NCBI GenBank assembly: GCA_963793245.1
Contig: CAWBZG010000002.1
Coordinates: 1,054,001-1,118,000 of the forward strand
DNA length: 64,000 nt
Direction of reading: 5' to 3'
DNA from: CAXBBB01 sp963793245
Lineage (GTDB): Bacteria > Bacteroidota > Rhodothermia > Rhodothermales > BA12
Part shown: positions 18,002 through 26,011 of the stretch, piece after piece
Layout: the number at the start of each line of letters is the position of its first letter
Numbering within the stretch: the stretch's first letter is position 1
The notes under the pieces: model-generated
Database searches by the model: none
What the model saw: only the letters and a program-made list of their open reading frames with translations
Told to the model about the DNA's origin: nothing
Program-made: the position numbers and the translations under genes

Positions 18002-19132
18002 AGCATCCGCGTCCTGCTCGGTGACGGCTACGAATACGTCGTCGCGGTGGCGCCAGACGAGAGCGTTGGAGTCATCGAGCGAGTGGATGGCGATGGCGTC
18101 TGGGGCTTCCAGCGCCGACCGCGTATCGTGGTCGAGCGTGAGGCGGCCTGCGGCACGGTCGAGCAGCGAGTAAGGGAAGGTGAACAGCGTCACGTCGTCG
18201 TCTGCATCGCTCGTGAAGCCGAACGCAGGGATCGAAACGCCTTCCACCAGTTCGTGCAGCGTCACACCGCGCAGTTGATAGCCGTCGAGCGTGGGGAGGG
18301 CGAAGGAGAAGCCGCTGTGGTCGCGCGCAAACTGCGTCGCCCGCTCGGGTTCGGTCGTCTCGACGATCAGTTCCACAGCGCTAGCCTGCCGGACGGCGAG
18401 TGCTACCGCGTCCGTTTCTATGGTCTGTACGCGCGTTCGGGTGACGGCGTAGACGGCGAGCAGCGTGATGGCGAGCGCCAGGGTGAGATAGCCCGTGAGG
18501 AGCAGGCGATTCGAGCGCTTCGGCTTGGCGAGGTCTCGCGTAGGCGTGGGTGCCGTGTCGGACTGGGATACGCGCAAGGAGGGCGGGAGTGACTGCAACT
18601 CATCGCCTAGCGTCCGACCGATAGCGGAGCCTAAGGCTTCGTCTGTAAGGTGTGTGCCCAATGCGTCGAGTTCGTACGGCGCCGCACCTGACAGCAGCGC
18701 TGCCCGCACGTCGCCGGAGATTCGGCGCTGGCGTTCGGTCGCGTCGGCCTCGTCGATGCCCAACTGCTGCGCAATCTGGTTCGGCGGCATCAGTTGGACG
18801 AAGCGCATCCCGAGCAATACCCGATCCGTTCGCTCCAATCCCGAGAGCACGACAGGAAGCCGTTCGCCCACGACGCGCGCCAATTGGGTGTGAGCCACGT
18901 GTGACGGTATCTCGGTATCGCCTTCTGCTTGGGCGATGTGGTCCAGTAGGGCGCGAACGAGCAGTCGGCGTTCTTCCTCTACGTCCGCGGCGAACGCAAC
19001 GTCCGTTTCGTCGAGAACTGAAGCGACGTGCTCAGCGGCGGCTCGTCCGTCCGGCGACGCGAGTTGGGCGACGACGAACAGGGCGTCGGCGTGGTCCGCT
19101 CGGATGCGGTCGGATGCAGAAGGCGTCGGCAT
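17978..19132 (-). CDS. Sigma-like / transmembrane / anti-sigma-like fusion
   Basis: 384-residue protein with unusual order. Residues ~14-150 look like a degenerate ECF sigma factor: a helical region in the region-2 position, then LPVVLSGLERTDRVLLGMRF and NQIAQQLGIDEADATERQRRISGDVRAALL, a region-4 helix-turn-helix pattern. Residues 151-205 are a polar linker. Residues ~208-231 (LLLTGYLTLALAITLLAVYAV) are a single membrane helix. The C-terminal ~150 residues (LDGYQLRGVTLHELVEG, VWRHRDDVFVAVTE) resemble the extracytoplasmic domain of anti-sigma factors. In usual operons these are two proteins. It might be a membrane-held sigma factor released by proteolysis, or a regulator that lost polymerase binding. 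It is the last gene of the minus-strand envelope run. Domain calls are pattern-based. Confidence 0.6.
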   Translation of the reverse strand: MPTPSASDRIRADHADALFVVAQLASPDGRAAAEHVASVLDETDVAFAADVEEERRLLVRALLDHIAQAEGDTEIPSHVAHTQLARVVGERLPVVLSGLERTDRVLLGMRFVQLMPPNQIAQQLGIDEADATERQRRISGDVRAALLSGAAPYELDALGTHLTDEALGSAIGRTLGDELQSLPPSLRVSQSDTAPTPTRDLAKPKRSNRLLLTGYLTLALAITLLAVYAVTRTRVQTIETDAVALAVRQASAVELIVETTEPERATQFARDHSGFSFALPTLDGYQLRGVTLHELVEGVSIPAFGFTSDADDDVTLFTFPYSLLDRAAGRLTLDHDTRSALEAPDAIAIHSLDDSNALVWRHRDDVFVAVTEQDADALRERITW

Positions 19133-19145
19133 CGTGCCGGGAGGG

Positions 19146-19973
19146 TTAGGGAGCCATCTCCACCACGCGAAACTCGACGCGGCGATTCAATGTGCGGCCC
19201 GTCGGGTTGTCGTTGCTCACCAGCGGCAGCGTTTCGCCGTAGCCGGTCGCCGTCAGCCGAGCTGGATCGATGCCCCAGCGCTCGACCAGATACGCGGCGA
19301 TGGTCTGGGCGCGCGCCTCACTCAACTGCTGATTGAAGTCGTCGCTGCCGATCGAATCGGTGTGACCGGCGACTTCGATCTGGAGCGTCGGATAGCGCTG
19401 GAGAACTTCGCCGACCGGATCGACGAGTACGTCGGCCCCTTCGAGGAGTCCGCTTTTACCAAACTCGAAGTTGACACCGACTGCGCGGAATAGGCCCGTT
19501 TCAAACAGGGCGCGCTCTACTTCTTGCACACTCTGGATCGCTGCCCGAGGCTGCGCGGCGACGCCATTCGGCAAGAGCAGACTGGGCCGAATCGTCGGGT
19601 CTGTGACGGCGGATGAGTCCGGCGTACCGAACACGCCGGGAGCCGGGGCAAAGCCGGCAGGCCGTTCGACGCGGACGACTTGAGGGGTCGGCGCATTCCC
19701 AGACGGGACGGCGTAGGGGACCGGCACGTAGCGAATCCGCTCGCCCGTGGAGGGGTTGACGGTGACGGGCTGAGGCGGTGCAGGGACTTGCTGCGGTACG
19801 ACAATCACGTATGCAGGCGGGCGCGTCCTGCTCAATCGCTGCCGCACCCGCTCGACTCCACTCCGCGCACCCGCAGGTACGGGCTGGACGGCTGGCGTCG
19901 CTTCCTGACCGCGCACGTCAGGCGTTGCGATCAGAAGCGACGCTCCGGTTAGCAGAAGAAGGGCGATCCGCAT
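19146..19973 (-). CDS. OmpA family protein
   Basis: 275-residue exported protein with a C-terminal OmpA domain that binds peptidoglycan non-covalently. Signal peptide MRIALLLLTGASLLIATPDVRGQ; a Pro/Val-rich disordered linker to about residue 155; then the OmpA domain with VNFEFGKSGLLEG, LQIEVAGHTDSIGSDDFNQQLSEARAQTI and RLTATGYGETLPLVSNDNPTGRTLNRRVEF, carrying the conserved Asp and Arg that hold diaminopimelate. No N-terminal barrel, so it is probably periplasmic or anchored by partners. The ATG at 19973 overlaps the stop of the barrel gene before it (TGATG), implying coupled translation and a shared task: barrel plus cell-wall anchor. Confidence 0.88.
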   Translation of the reverse strand: MRIALLLLTGASLLIATPDVRGQEATPAVQPVPAGARSGVERVRQRLSRTRPPAYVIVVPQQVPAPPQPVTVNPSTGERIRYVPVPYAVPSGNAPTPQVVRVERPAGFAPAPGVFGTPDSSAVTDPTIRPSLLLPNGVAAQPRAAIQSVQEVERALFETGLFRAVGVNFEFGKSGLLEGADVLVDPVGEVLQRYPTLQIEVAGHTDSIGSDDFNQQLSEARAQTIAAYLVERWGIDPARLTATGYGETLPLVSNDNPTGRTLNRRVEFRVVEMAP

Positions 19974-22327
19974 CAAAAGGCCAGTTTGTAGCCGACGAGG
20001 ACGCGTGTGTACTGAAACAGGTCAAGCGTAGAGACCTCGCCGACGAACGCGCCCGGACCGACCGGATAGTCGGCTCCGATGGCGAGGTTGAGCGCCAGCC
20101 CCGTTCCGCTGAATCCATCCCGCGTCAGCAGACCGCCACCGATGCCGTAGTAGGGCTGCAGTCCGCGTCCGAAATTGCGCTCGTTCTGGAAAAAGAAGTT
20201 GCCGAAGAGCGAGAGCGACACGCCGTCCGCGAAGCCGAACCCGACTTCCGGGACGAAGATGGCGCCGGTCCGAGTGGGCGTGCGGTATTCACCGCGAACG
20301 GCGAACTGCGCCTGCGTTTTGTCCTCACCCGTGCGGATGCCGAATACTGGATAGACGTTCGAGATGCGGCGGCTGCCGACGCGCGTCAGCGAGAACCCTC
20401 CATCCGAATCGCCATCGTCGACGACGACGGTTGTGCTGCCCGAGTTGTTCGCGTTTCCTGCAGCGATCTGCGACGAAAGGCGTCCTTCGAGTTCGGCAAT
20501 GCGCGCTTCGAGGCGGGCGGTCAGTTCGTCCGTGGCGCGCTCCTCCCGCAGGCGGTCATCCAACTCGCGCTGTACCAAACCGTCCACGCCGATGCGCTGG
20601 TTGGCAATACGGGCGCTGTCAGCGGCAAGCGTCTGACGCACGACTTGGGCGACCTGCTCTTCGGTCGAAACTGCGGCGCCGGGCTGGGCAGCGGTCTGAC
20701 CCTGAGCAGGCTGACCGGCGACGGCAAGACCTTGCGGCGTGGCGATCACGACGGGAGCAGCGGCGGTTTCGACGACGCCGTCTCCGAATCGGATGTAAAT
20801 CTCTCCGTTTTCGGGGATCGGTACCTCCATCGTGCGGGCGCTCAGGTTGGAGACGGCCTTGGCTGGCGCGGGCGCCGAGGCGGGCATACCCACTTCGGCT
20901 TGCAGCTCGGCGATGCGCGCTTCGTAGGCTGCGCGTTCGGCGGCTTGTTCGGGCGTGAGTTCGCCCGCGACCAGGGCTTCGGCGCGGACCGCATCGTAGG
21001 CCATGCGAAGCGAGTCGAGTTGGGCATCGCGCTGGATGGCAAGCAGTTCGGACTCGCGGGCCTGTCGTTCGATCTCGCGTGCCTGAGCATCGCGGATGCC
21101 GCTACGGGCCGACGCTGGCGAGCCTCCGCCCAGACTGAACTCGACGCCCGCCGTTGGCATCAGGCTGTAGTAGACGTTGGCTGGGTCGCTGACCTGATCG
21201 GCATCCTCGTTCGACATCAGCAGTGCCCGAACGCCTGCTTTCAGACGAAACGCATTGCTCAGCGCCACGTCGACGCCGCCGCCGCCCATCGCGAAGTAGC
21301 GGCTTTCGGGAGCAGCAACCAGTGTCCCTCCGGCGCGATAGTCGCTTCCAACGTCCATGTAGCCGCCACCGAGCAGCAGGTAAGGGGTCAGGCCGCCCGC
21401 CAGTTCGGTCGAGAAGCGGAAGTTCATCTCGGCACCGTAGAGCGCCAAGTCGCGAAAATCGGTCGGGTTGTCGAACAACTCGCTCTCGTCCGTAGCCCGC
21501 AGATAGAACCCACGCAGTCCGACGTACGGACCCAAGTCGATGCCCGCCTGGAGACCCAATACGGGCTGGTCGTTCGGCAGCCCGACAAGTTTGTCGCTGA
21601 ACTGGATGATGCCGTAGCTCGGCTCGGCGAACACGCGCGGTCGGCGCAGCTGCTCGCGGACGGCCAGATCGGTTTCGGTCAGTTCGCCGCGTGCGCGTCC
21701 GCCCAGATAGACGCGGGCCGTCGCAGTGACGGCGTTGGAGTAGACACGCCGGATCTGGTTGAGATCGGATGTCGCCGGGAGTGCGGCTGTGTTGCCCAGG
21801 TCGAACGTGGCGTAGGGATTATAGCGGTAGCCGAATCGCGATCCCTCAACGGTGATGGTGTAGCGATCCTGGAACGCGAACGTGATGCCTACACCCGCCT
21901 CGGCAAAGATGGCTTCGGACTCATCCGTTCCGTTGTCGAACCGCAAAACACCCGTTCCGCCGACGATGAACGGCAGCAGGCTACCCTTGCCTACCGTCAG
22001 CCGAAGGCGCGTGCCATACTGCTCCAAGTCCACGTCGAAACCCTCGGCTTGTCCTTCCAGAATGCTGCGGGTGAACGGATCCACGTTGTACTCCGAAAAC
22101 TCGGTCGTGAAGTCCGTGCTGCGCAGGTAGACGCCTGATACTTCGAGGTATTCGCCGAAGCCCAGCCCCAACGCGCCACCATAGAGGTATCCGTTCGACA
22201 GGCCGGTGTTGTCACCCGATAGCACGCGCACGCCGACAGGCGCTGCCGTGTACGAAATGCCGGATACCTGTGCCGCCGCTGGGAAAGCCAGGGCGACGGC
22301 GAGGAGAACGAGGATAGAAAAGCGCAT
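19973..22327 (-). CDS. Outer-membrane protein with two barrel-like ends and a coiled-coil middle
   Basis: 784-residue exported protein. Signal peptide MRFSILVLLAVALAFPAAAQ. Residues ~21-400 are alternating amphipathic strands with aromatic girdle residues, as in a beta barrel. Residues ~405-480 are a coiled coil (REIERQARESELLAIQRDAQ and EARIAELQAEVG). After a Gln/Ala/Pro-rich stretch and a second short coil (DELTARLEARIAELEGRLSS) the last ~130 residues again look like outer-membrane strands and end in LVGYKLAF, a C-terminal Phe typical of barrels. The order barrel, periplasmic coil, barrel is not one I recognise as a named family. It is translationally coupled to the OmpA-type protein. The assignment to the outer membrane is strong; the two-barrel reading is inference. 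Confidence 0.75.
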   Translation of the reverse strand: MRFSILVLLAVALAFPAAAQVSGISYTAAPVGVRVLSGDNTGLSNGYLYGGALGLGFGEYLEVSGVYLRSTDFTTEFSEYNVDPFTRSILEGQAEGFDVDLEQYGTRLRLTVGKGSLLPFIVGGTGVLRFDNGTDESEAIFAEAGVGITFAFQDRYTITVEGSRFGYRYNPYATFDLGNTAALPATSDLNQIRRVYSNAVTATARVYLGGRARGELTETDLAVREQLRRPRVFAEPSYGIIQFSDKLVGLPNDQPVLGLQAGIDLGPYVGLRGFYLRATDESELFDNPTDFRDLALYGAEMNFRFSTELAGGLTPYLLLGGGYMDVGSDYRAGGTLVAAPESRYFAMGGGGVDVALSNAFRLKAGVRALLMSNEDADQVSDPANVYYSLMPTAGVEFSLGGGSPASARSGIRDAQAREIERQARESELLAIQRDAQLDSLRMAYDAVRAEALVAGELTPEQAAERAAYEARIAELQAEVGMPASAPAPAKAVSNLSARTMEVPIPENGEIYIRFGDGVVETAAAPVVIATPQGLAVAGQPAQGQTAAQPGAAVSTEEQVAQVVRQTLAADSARIANQRIGVDGLVQRELDDRLREERATDELTARLEARIAELEGRLSSQIAAGNANNSGSTTVVVDDGDSDGGFSLTRVGSRRISNVYPVFGIRTGEDKTQAQFAVRGEYRTPTRTGAIFVPEVGFGFADGVSLSLFGNFFFQNERNFGRGLQPYYGIGGGLLTRDGFSGTGLALNLAIGADYPVGPGAFVGEVSTLDLFQYTRVLVGYKLAF

Positions 22328-22374
22328 GGGTGGGAAAGAGAGTAGCGGAGCGCAAATAGATAGAAGCAGGCGAT

Positions 22375-22902
22375 TTACTCGCGTTCGAGTGCAATCGACA
22401 AGCGGCCCCGGACAGTGCCTTGCGTACCGTCGAATCGGCTGTCGCCCAGTTTGGAAAGCTGGTCGAACGTCACGGTCAGCGACGCAGCGCCGGTCAGCGC
22501 CTCACGGTCTGTGCTCGAAGTCAACGTGAGCGGCGAGGGCAGGAGCACGCGGGCAGCGTCCGGGTCGTCTCCGAGGTCGAGTTGCACGCGGTTGTTTGAC
22601 TCGCTCGAGAATCCGCCTCGGATCGACGAGCGGCTGATGTCATTGGCAAGCTGAAACGCGATGGTGTAATCGCGATCTCGTCCGAACAGGTCGATAGTGA
22701 ACGTGGGTTGTCCGCCCGCCTCTCGCGCCATGTACGAGAGCACGTCTACGGTACCGACGAGCGTACCTCCATTCTCCTGGACAAACGTGATCGACGTGGC
22801 ACGGTAGCGTCCGTCAACGTCGGAACCCGAGGGGCCATCGTCCGAGTCGCACGAGGTCGTGGTGAGGAGCAGGAGTAAGAGGAGAGGCAGAAAACGGGTC
22901 AC
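22375..22902 (-). CDS. Putative lipoprotein
   Basis: 175-residue lipoprotein. Using GTG 22902 as start gives MTRFLPLLLLLLLTTTSCDSDDGPSG, a classic signal with the lipidated Cys at residue 18 and acidic residues directly after it. The mature part is beta-rich (RYRATSITFVQENGGTLVGTVDV, RDRDYTIAFQLANDISRS, GTVRGRLSIALERE) and could be a small lipocalin-like or sandwich fold; no family recognised. A much longer frame is open upstream but runs antisense through the Asp23 region and is not coding-like. It lies 137 bases after asp23 and 47 before the barrel gene on the same strand. Confidence 0.7.
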   Translation of the reverse strand: MTRFLPLLLLLLLTTTSCDSDDGPSGSDVDGRYRATSITFVQENGGTLVGTVDVLSYMAREAGGQPTFTIDLFGRDRDYTIAFQLANDISRSSIRGGFSSESNNRVQLDLGDDPDAARVLLPSPLTLTSSTDREALTGAASLTVTFDQLSKLGDSRFDGTQGTVRGRLSIALERE

Positions 22903-23039
22903 GGCGGGAAAGAAAGGTTGGACGTGGGCCAGGAGCGGCTGCGGAGTACGAGAGAGGAAGAGCAGATCGGCATAGGGACCGAGCGTTCGCTGAAAGGGAA
23001 GCCGGGATCTGTTCACCCTAAAGGTACGAGTGCCAACGC

Positions 23040-23525
23040 TCAGTGTACGCGCGGTTCCAGCGAACGAGTCGGCGCGGAGTCCGCTGGGGCATCGTCGGAG
23101 TCGGGGAAGTACAGGTCGATCACATCGATGTTGACTTCTACGACCGTCAGTCCGGTCATGGATTCGATCCGGTTGGATACGTTGCGGCGGATACCTTCTG
23201 CGATCTGTGGAATCGATGCACCGTATGCCGAAATAATGCGCACGTCCACAGCGGCCTCTTTCTGTCCGACCTCGACGTTGACGCCCAACTCGTGCATCGA
23301 CGAGCGTGTGATCGTCTTGGCAAACGACGACACGGTCTGCCCGGGACCATACGGGACCAGTTTGTGGACGCCTTCGATCTCCTGCACCGCCAGCCCTGCG
23401 ATCTTGGCGACCACTTGGTTGTGGACGATGGTCTTGCCGTCCTCGCCCATCAAGACCGAGGCACCGGGAACGAGATCGGTGGGCGTATCGGCAGTGTTGG
23501 CGGAGGATTTGGTCTGAGTAGCCAT
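23040..23525 (-). CDS. Asp23/Gls24 family envelope stress protein
   Basis: 161-residue member of the Asp23/Gls24 (DUF322) family, best known from Firmicutes where Asp23 sits beneath the membrane held by AmaP. The domain spans residues ~35-145: HNQVVAKIAGLAVQEIEGVHKLV, then AAVDVRIISAYGASIPQIAEG and RRNVSNRIESMTGLTVVEVNIDV, the full usual pattern. N- and C-terminal tails are polar. No signal peptide, so cytoplasmic. ATG 23525 (MATQTKSSANTAD) is chosen over a longer poorly coding extension. It lies downstream of amaP and the small membrane gene. Confidence 0.9.
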   Translation of the reverse strand: MATQTKSSANTADTPTDLVPGASVLMGEDGKTIVHNQVVAKIAGLAVQEIEGVHKLVPYGPGQTVSSFAKTITRSSMHELGVNVEVGQKEAAVDVRIISAYGASIPQIAEGIRRNVSNRIESMTGLTVVEVNIDVIDLYFPDSDDAPADSAPTRSLEPRVH

Positions 23526-23566
23526 GGGGATGGGGAGTGTGTTGGGGCGGTGGTGAAAAAGAGGAG

Positions 23567-23899
23567 CTATCGGCGCAGTGCGTTCCACGCCGCTTGCACG
23601 TCGATGCCGTCCGGGAACGCGTTTCGTGCGATGACGGCAAGCGCAGCGCCGATCAGCGCGCACGCCCCTACGACGAAGAGCTTGCCCGCTGACAGGGTCA
23701 CGACGAGCAAGCCGAGAAATGCCCCGACGCCCGCGCCGACGAGCACCTTGCTACCGGCTGTCCGGGTGGGCGCGGCAAGCGGGTAGCGCGCCTGAACCCG
23801 GAACGGGTCAGACGGTGGTGAAGCGCTCGGCGGAGGGGTAGGTCCCCCCAACGGCGCGGGGTCAGAGGCAAATGGATCGCTGGGTCCCATGTCGGTCAT
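23567..23899 (-). CDS. Small membrane protein of the Asp23 cluster
   Basis: 110-residue protein with a Pro/Ser-rich cytoplasmic N-terminus (~45 residues) and two closely spaced membrane helices (KVLVGAGVGAFLGLLVVTLSAG and LFVVGACALIGAALAVIA). Two adjacent helices beside asp23 and amaP recall the small DUF2273-type proteins of Gls24 operons in Firmicutes, although the sequence itself is not clearly that family. It starts 2 bases after the amaP stop, so the two are almost certainly co-translated. Confidence 0.7.
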   Translation of the reverse strand: MTDMGPSDPFASDPAPLGGPTPPPSASPPSDPFRVQARYPLAAPTRTAGSKVLVGAGVGAFLGLLVVTLSAGKLFVVGACALIGAALAVIARNAFPDGIDVQAAWNALRR

Positions 23900-23901
23900 C
23901 G

Positions 23902-24513
23902 TTAGTGGACGCGGGTACGAGCGTCGAGAGAAAGGCCGGACACGTCGAGGTCGGTGCGGACGACGGGAAGGCCCGTGTGGTGTTCGAGCGTACGCGTTAC
24001 GTCGGCCTTGACGCGCTTGACGATGTCGGGAATCGACGCGTCCGGGACAACCGAGAGACGACAGGTGATCGTCCAGCCCGACTTACCTAACGCCAACTGC
24101 GCGCCCGCCGCTCGGACCGATGGATCGCGCTCGGCAGTGTGGACGATCAGTGCGTGCAAGCTGTCCATGCCGACGGTAACCTCTCCCGAGCCGTACAGTC
24201 CGGTTCGGGACGCACCGCTCAGCCGAACGCGCGACGATCGATCGCGCGCGTGCTCGGTTTGCGCCAGAGCGAGCCAGACGAAAAACAGTCCGAGCAGACA
24301 GGCGAGCGCACCGCCCAGCGCCCACAGCCAGCGCAGCCGCATTGAGAGCGTCGTGAGGTTCAGCCCAAAGGCTACCTGGTCGCCACCGACGATGCGAATC
24401 GGCCCCATCGCATCCACCGCATGAGCGAGAACGGTGAAGCCGACGAGTACGAACAGCGTTGCAACGAGCAGCGCGGTCAGGCGCCAGAGAGAGCGGAGGG
24501 CGAAGTCGTTCAA
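23902..24513 (-). CDS. amaP: AmaP-like membrane anchor of Asp23
   Basis: 203-residue membrane protein matching the AmaP (alkaline shock response membrane anchor) plan. Two helices near residues 11-31 (LTALLVATLFVLVGFTVLAHAV) and 62-82 (WALGGALACLLGLFFVWLALA) form a hairpin, followed by a cytoplasmic Asp23-like domain (GEVTVGMDSLHALIVHTAERDPSVRAAGAQL, then IPDIVKRVKADVTRTLEHHTGLPVVRTDLDVSG). In Staphylococcus AmaP tethers Asp23 to the membrane near the septum. Having it between two Asp23-family genes here supports the same job. The family name is well supported; the partner choice is inference. Confidence 0.8.
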   Translation of the reverse strand: MNDFALRSLWRLTALLVATLFVLVGFTVLAHAVDAMGPIRIVGGDQVAFGLNLTTLSMRLRWLWALGGALACLLGLFFVWLALAQTEHARDRSSRVRLSGASRTGLYGSGEVTVGMDSLHALIVHTAERDPSVRAAGAQLALGKSGWTITCRLSVVPDASIPDIVKRVKADVTRTLEHHTGLPVVRTDLDVSGLSLDARTRVH

Positions 24514-24586
24514 GAGGGGAGAGAAAATGCCGAAGGCGAAGGCAAACTGCCCAATACCCGGTGCGTCAACATGAGCGGATGATTAG

Positions 24587-24620
24587 AAAAACGAGCGCCT
24601 CGCATCAGAGCGAGTCGGCG
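24587..24620 (-). terminator. Possible terminator or attenuator after the first asp23-like gene
   Basis: On the minus strand GGCG, a 3-base bulge, GCGA-type pairing around loop ATCAGA, and CGCC form a bulged stem, followed after a few bases by TTTTT. It overlaps the last codons of the asp23-like gene. It may reduce read-through into amaP. Confidence 0.35.
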
Positions 24621-25132
24621 TCAGCGGCGGGAGTAGACTGCTTCAACTCTGCCTCCGGCGAGACGACGTCCGTCACTTCGACCGTGACCTGTCCCGGCTC
24701 CAACCCTAGCGCGTCGACCAGCGCGGCTCGGACCTGACGCCGCACGAGATCCGAAACCGACACCAGATCCTCGCCATAGCGCACGACGACTTGAACCGTC
24801 AGCGGAGGGGCGATGGCACCGCCCTCCGAGTGGGCGACGACTGTCAGCGTCTCGCGTCGCGAACGATCCCGCAGCGCGTGCGAGGCCGCCGCTCCTGCCG
24901 AAGCACCCAGCGAAGCGCCCACAGCCGCGCCGATCGGTCCGGCCTGCGCCAATCCCAACGCGCCTCCCACTGCTGCACCGACGGCTGCACCAGCAGCCAA
25001 CCCTTCGACCGAAAGCACGCCCGCAACTTCGCTTGCGGCCAGCGTAGCAGTCGCGTCTAGGACGGCGTTGGAAACGCGCGTGCGCCCGTGCATCGGCTGC
25101 GGAAGGGCGAGGGAGGCAGTAGGAGCGGTCAT
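24605..25132 (-). CDS. Asp23-like protein with glycine-zipper insertion
   Basis: 175-residue protein in which an Asp23/Gls24 domain is split. Residues 15-44 (RVSNAVLDATATLAASEVAGVLSVEG) are the first part of the domain. Residues ~45-88 are a Gly/Ala run (AGAAVGAAVGGALGLAQAGP, IGAAVGASLGASAGAAASHA) with GxxxG/AxxxG spacing, a glycine zipper that could cross the membrane as a hairpin. Residues ~92-158 resume the Asp23 fold (LTVQVVVRYGEDLVSVSDLV, RRQVRAALVDALGLEPGQV). This would turn a soluble Asp23 into a membrane-inserted or oligomerising one. ATG 25132 is chosen over a poorly coding extension. First structural gene after the regulator at 25183. Confidence 0.75.
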   Translation of the reverse strand: MTAPTASLALPQPMHGRTRVSNAVLDATATLAASEVAGVLSVEGLAAGAAVGAAVGGALGLAQAGPIGAAVGASLGASAGAAASHALRDRSRRETLTVVAHSEGGAIAPPLTVQVVVRYGEDLVSVSDLVRRQVRAALVDALGLEPGQVTVEVTDVVSPEAELKQSTPAADADSL

Positions 25133-25182
25133 GTCGAGCGCGGGATCGGCAAGAGCCGGTGAGGAAAATGAGGTGCGCGGAG

Positions 25183-25866
25183 TCAGACGAGGTCGGGCGA
25201 GAGCCGGTAGCCGACTCCGCGCACGGTCTCGATGGCCGCCGTCAGGCCGCACGTGTCGAGTTTGCGGCGCAGTGCGTAGACGAACACATCGACCGTGTTG
25301 GTGCCGGTCTCGAAGTCGATGCCCCAAACGCCCGATAGCAGTTCGTCGCGCGAGCAAGCGGCTCCTGCGTGGTCGATCAGAAAGGCGAGCAGGTCGAACT
25401 CCCGCAGCGTCAGCGATACCAACTGTCCGTGGACGGACAGCGTGTGGGCGCGCCGGTCGAGATACAGGATGGGTGGGCGAGCGGCTTTCGGTTTGGGAGG
25501 CATCCGCTGCCTTTCTCTGGCTGTGGCGAGGGTTCGGGAGTGTGCGACGACGGCGGCGCGGAGTAGCCCCGTCGTGATGGGAAGCCCGAACGCCGCATCT
25601 GCTCCTGCGCGCAGCGCCGACGCCAGCAACTCAGATCCGCCCGCACAAAGCGCGATCAGTGGGAGGGGAGCCGACGGACGGTTCAGCGCGCCGCTTCCGT
25701 CCCACCACGCCAGTACCGCCTGGCACCCATCGCCGGGCGAGCCGACAGATAGTTGGCACTCGTGTAAGCACGCTTCTACAGTCGCTTCGATGCCCGAGCC
25801 TGCTCCAGGTAGCAGCGCCACGCGGAGCCGATCGGCGGACTGAAGGCGATGAATCATGGCGTGCAT
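25183..25866 (-). CDS. OmpR-type regulator with degenerate receiver
   Basis: 227-residue transcription factor. Residues ~130-225 are a clear OmpR/PhoB winged helix (LTLREFDLLAFLIDHAGAAC, SRDELLSGVWGIDFETGTNT, VDVFVYALRRKLD, IETVRGVGYRLS). The first ~115 residues have receiver-like alternation, but the acidic pocket is replaced (RVALLPGAGSG where EDD is usual) and the conserved Lys-Pro is GLP, so phosphorylation is unlikely. Output may be set by ligand, partner or abundance. It heads the minus-strand envelope run, 50 bases before the glycine-zipper gene, and is divergent from the GbsR/MarR regulator. A second possible start is the ATG at 25857. Confidence 0.82.
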   Translation of the reverse strand: MHAMIHRLQSADRLRVALLPGAGSGIEATVEACLHECQLSVGSPGDGCQAVLAWWDGSGALNRPSAPLPLIALCAGGSELLASALRAGADAAFGLPITTGLLRAAVVAHSRTLATARERQRMPPKPKAARPPILYLDRRAHTLSVHGQLVSLTLREFDLLAFLIDHAGAACSRDELLSGVWGIDFETGTNTVDVFVYALRRKLDTCGLTAAIETVRGVGYRLSPDLV

Positions 25867-25986
25867 GGAGCAAAGTGTACGTGCGTCGTTCGGGAAACAT
25901 GAGCACTCGGTTAATCTTGGCGGTTGCCGAGACGGAAATAGGAGTAGGACAAAGAATTACGGTCACTGTCGCATCGATTTTCATAA

Positions 25987-26006
25987 CTTTCGACAGATAC
26001 TGAAAA
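25987..26006. promoter_or_regulatory. Operator-like inverted repeat before the GbsR/MarR gene
   Basis: CTTTCGACAGATACTGAAAA ends 5 bases before the regulator's ATG. It matches 15 of 20 positions of the more perfect inverted repeat at 30266-30285 in front of the fasciclin gene. Position suggests autoregulation. Confidence 0.5.
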
Positions 26007-26011
26007 CCGTC

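Noticed and set aside
19778..22138. Long open frame antisense to the barrel gene
   Set aside because: The opposite strand encodes a protein with a signal peptide and barrel pattern; the antisense frame is an artefact of high GC.
22903..23640. N-terminal extension of the lipoprotein frame through the Asp23 region
   Set aside because: The sequence is Arg/Gly-rich shadow coding and would bury the signal peptide.
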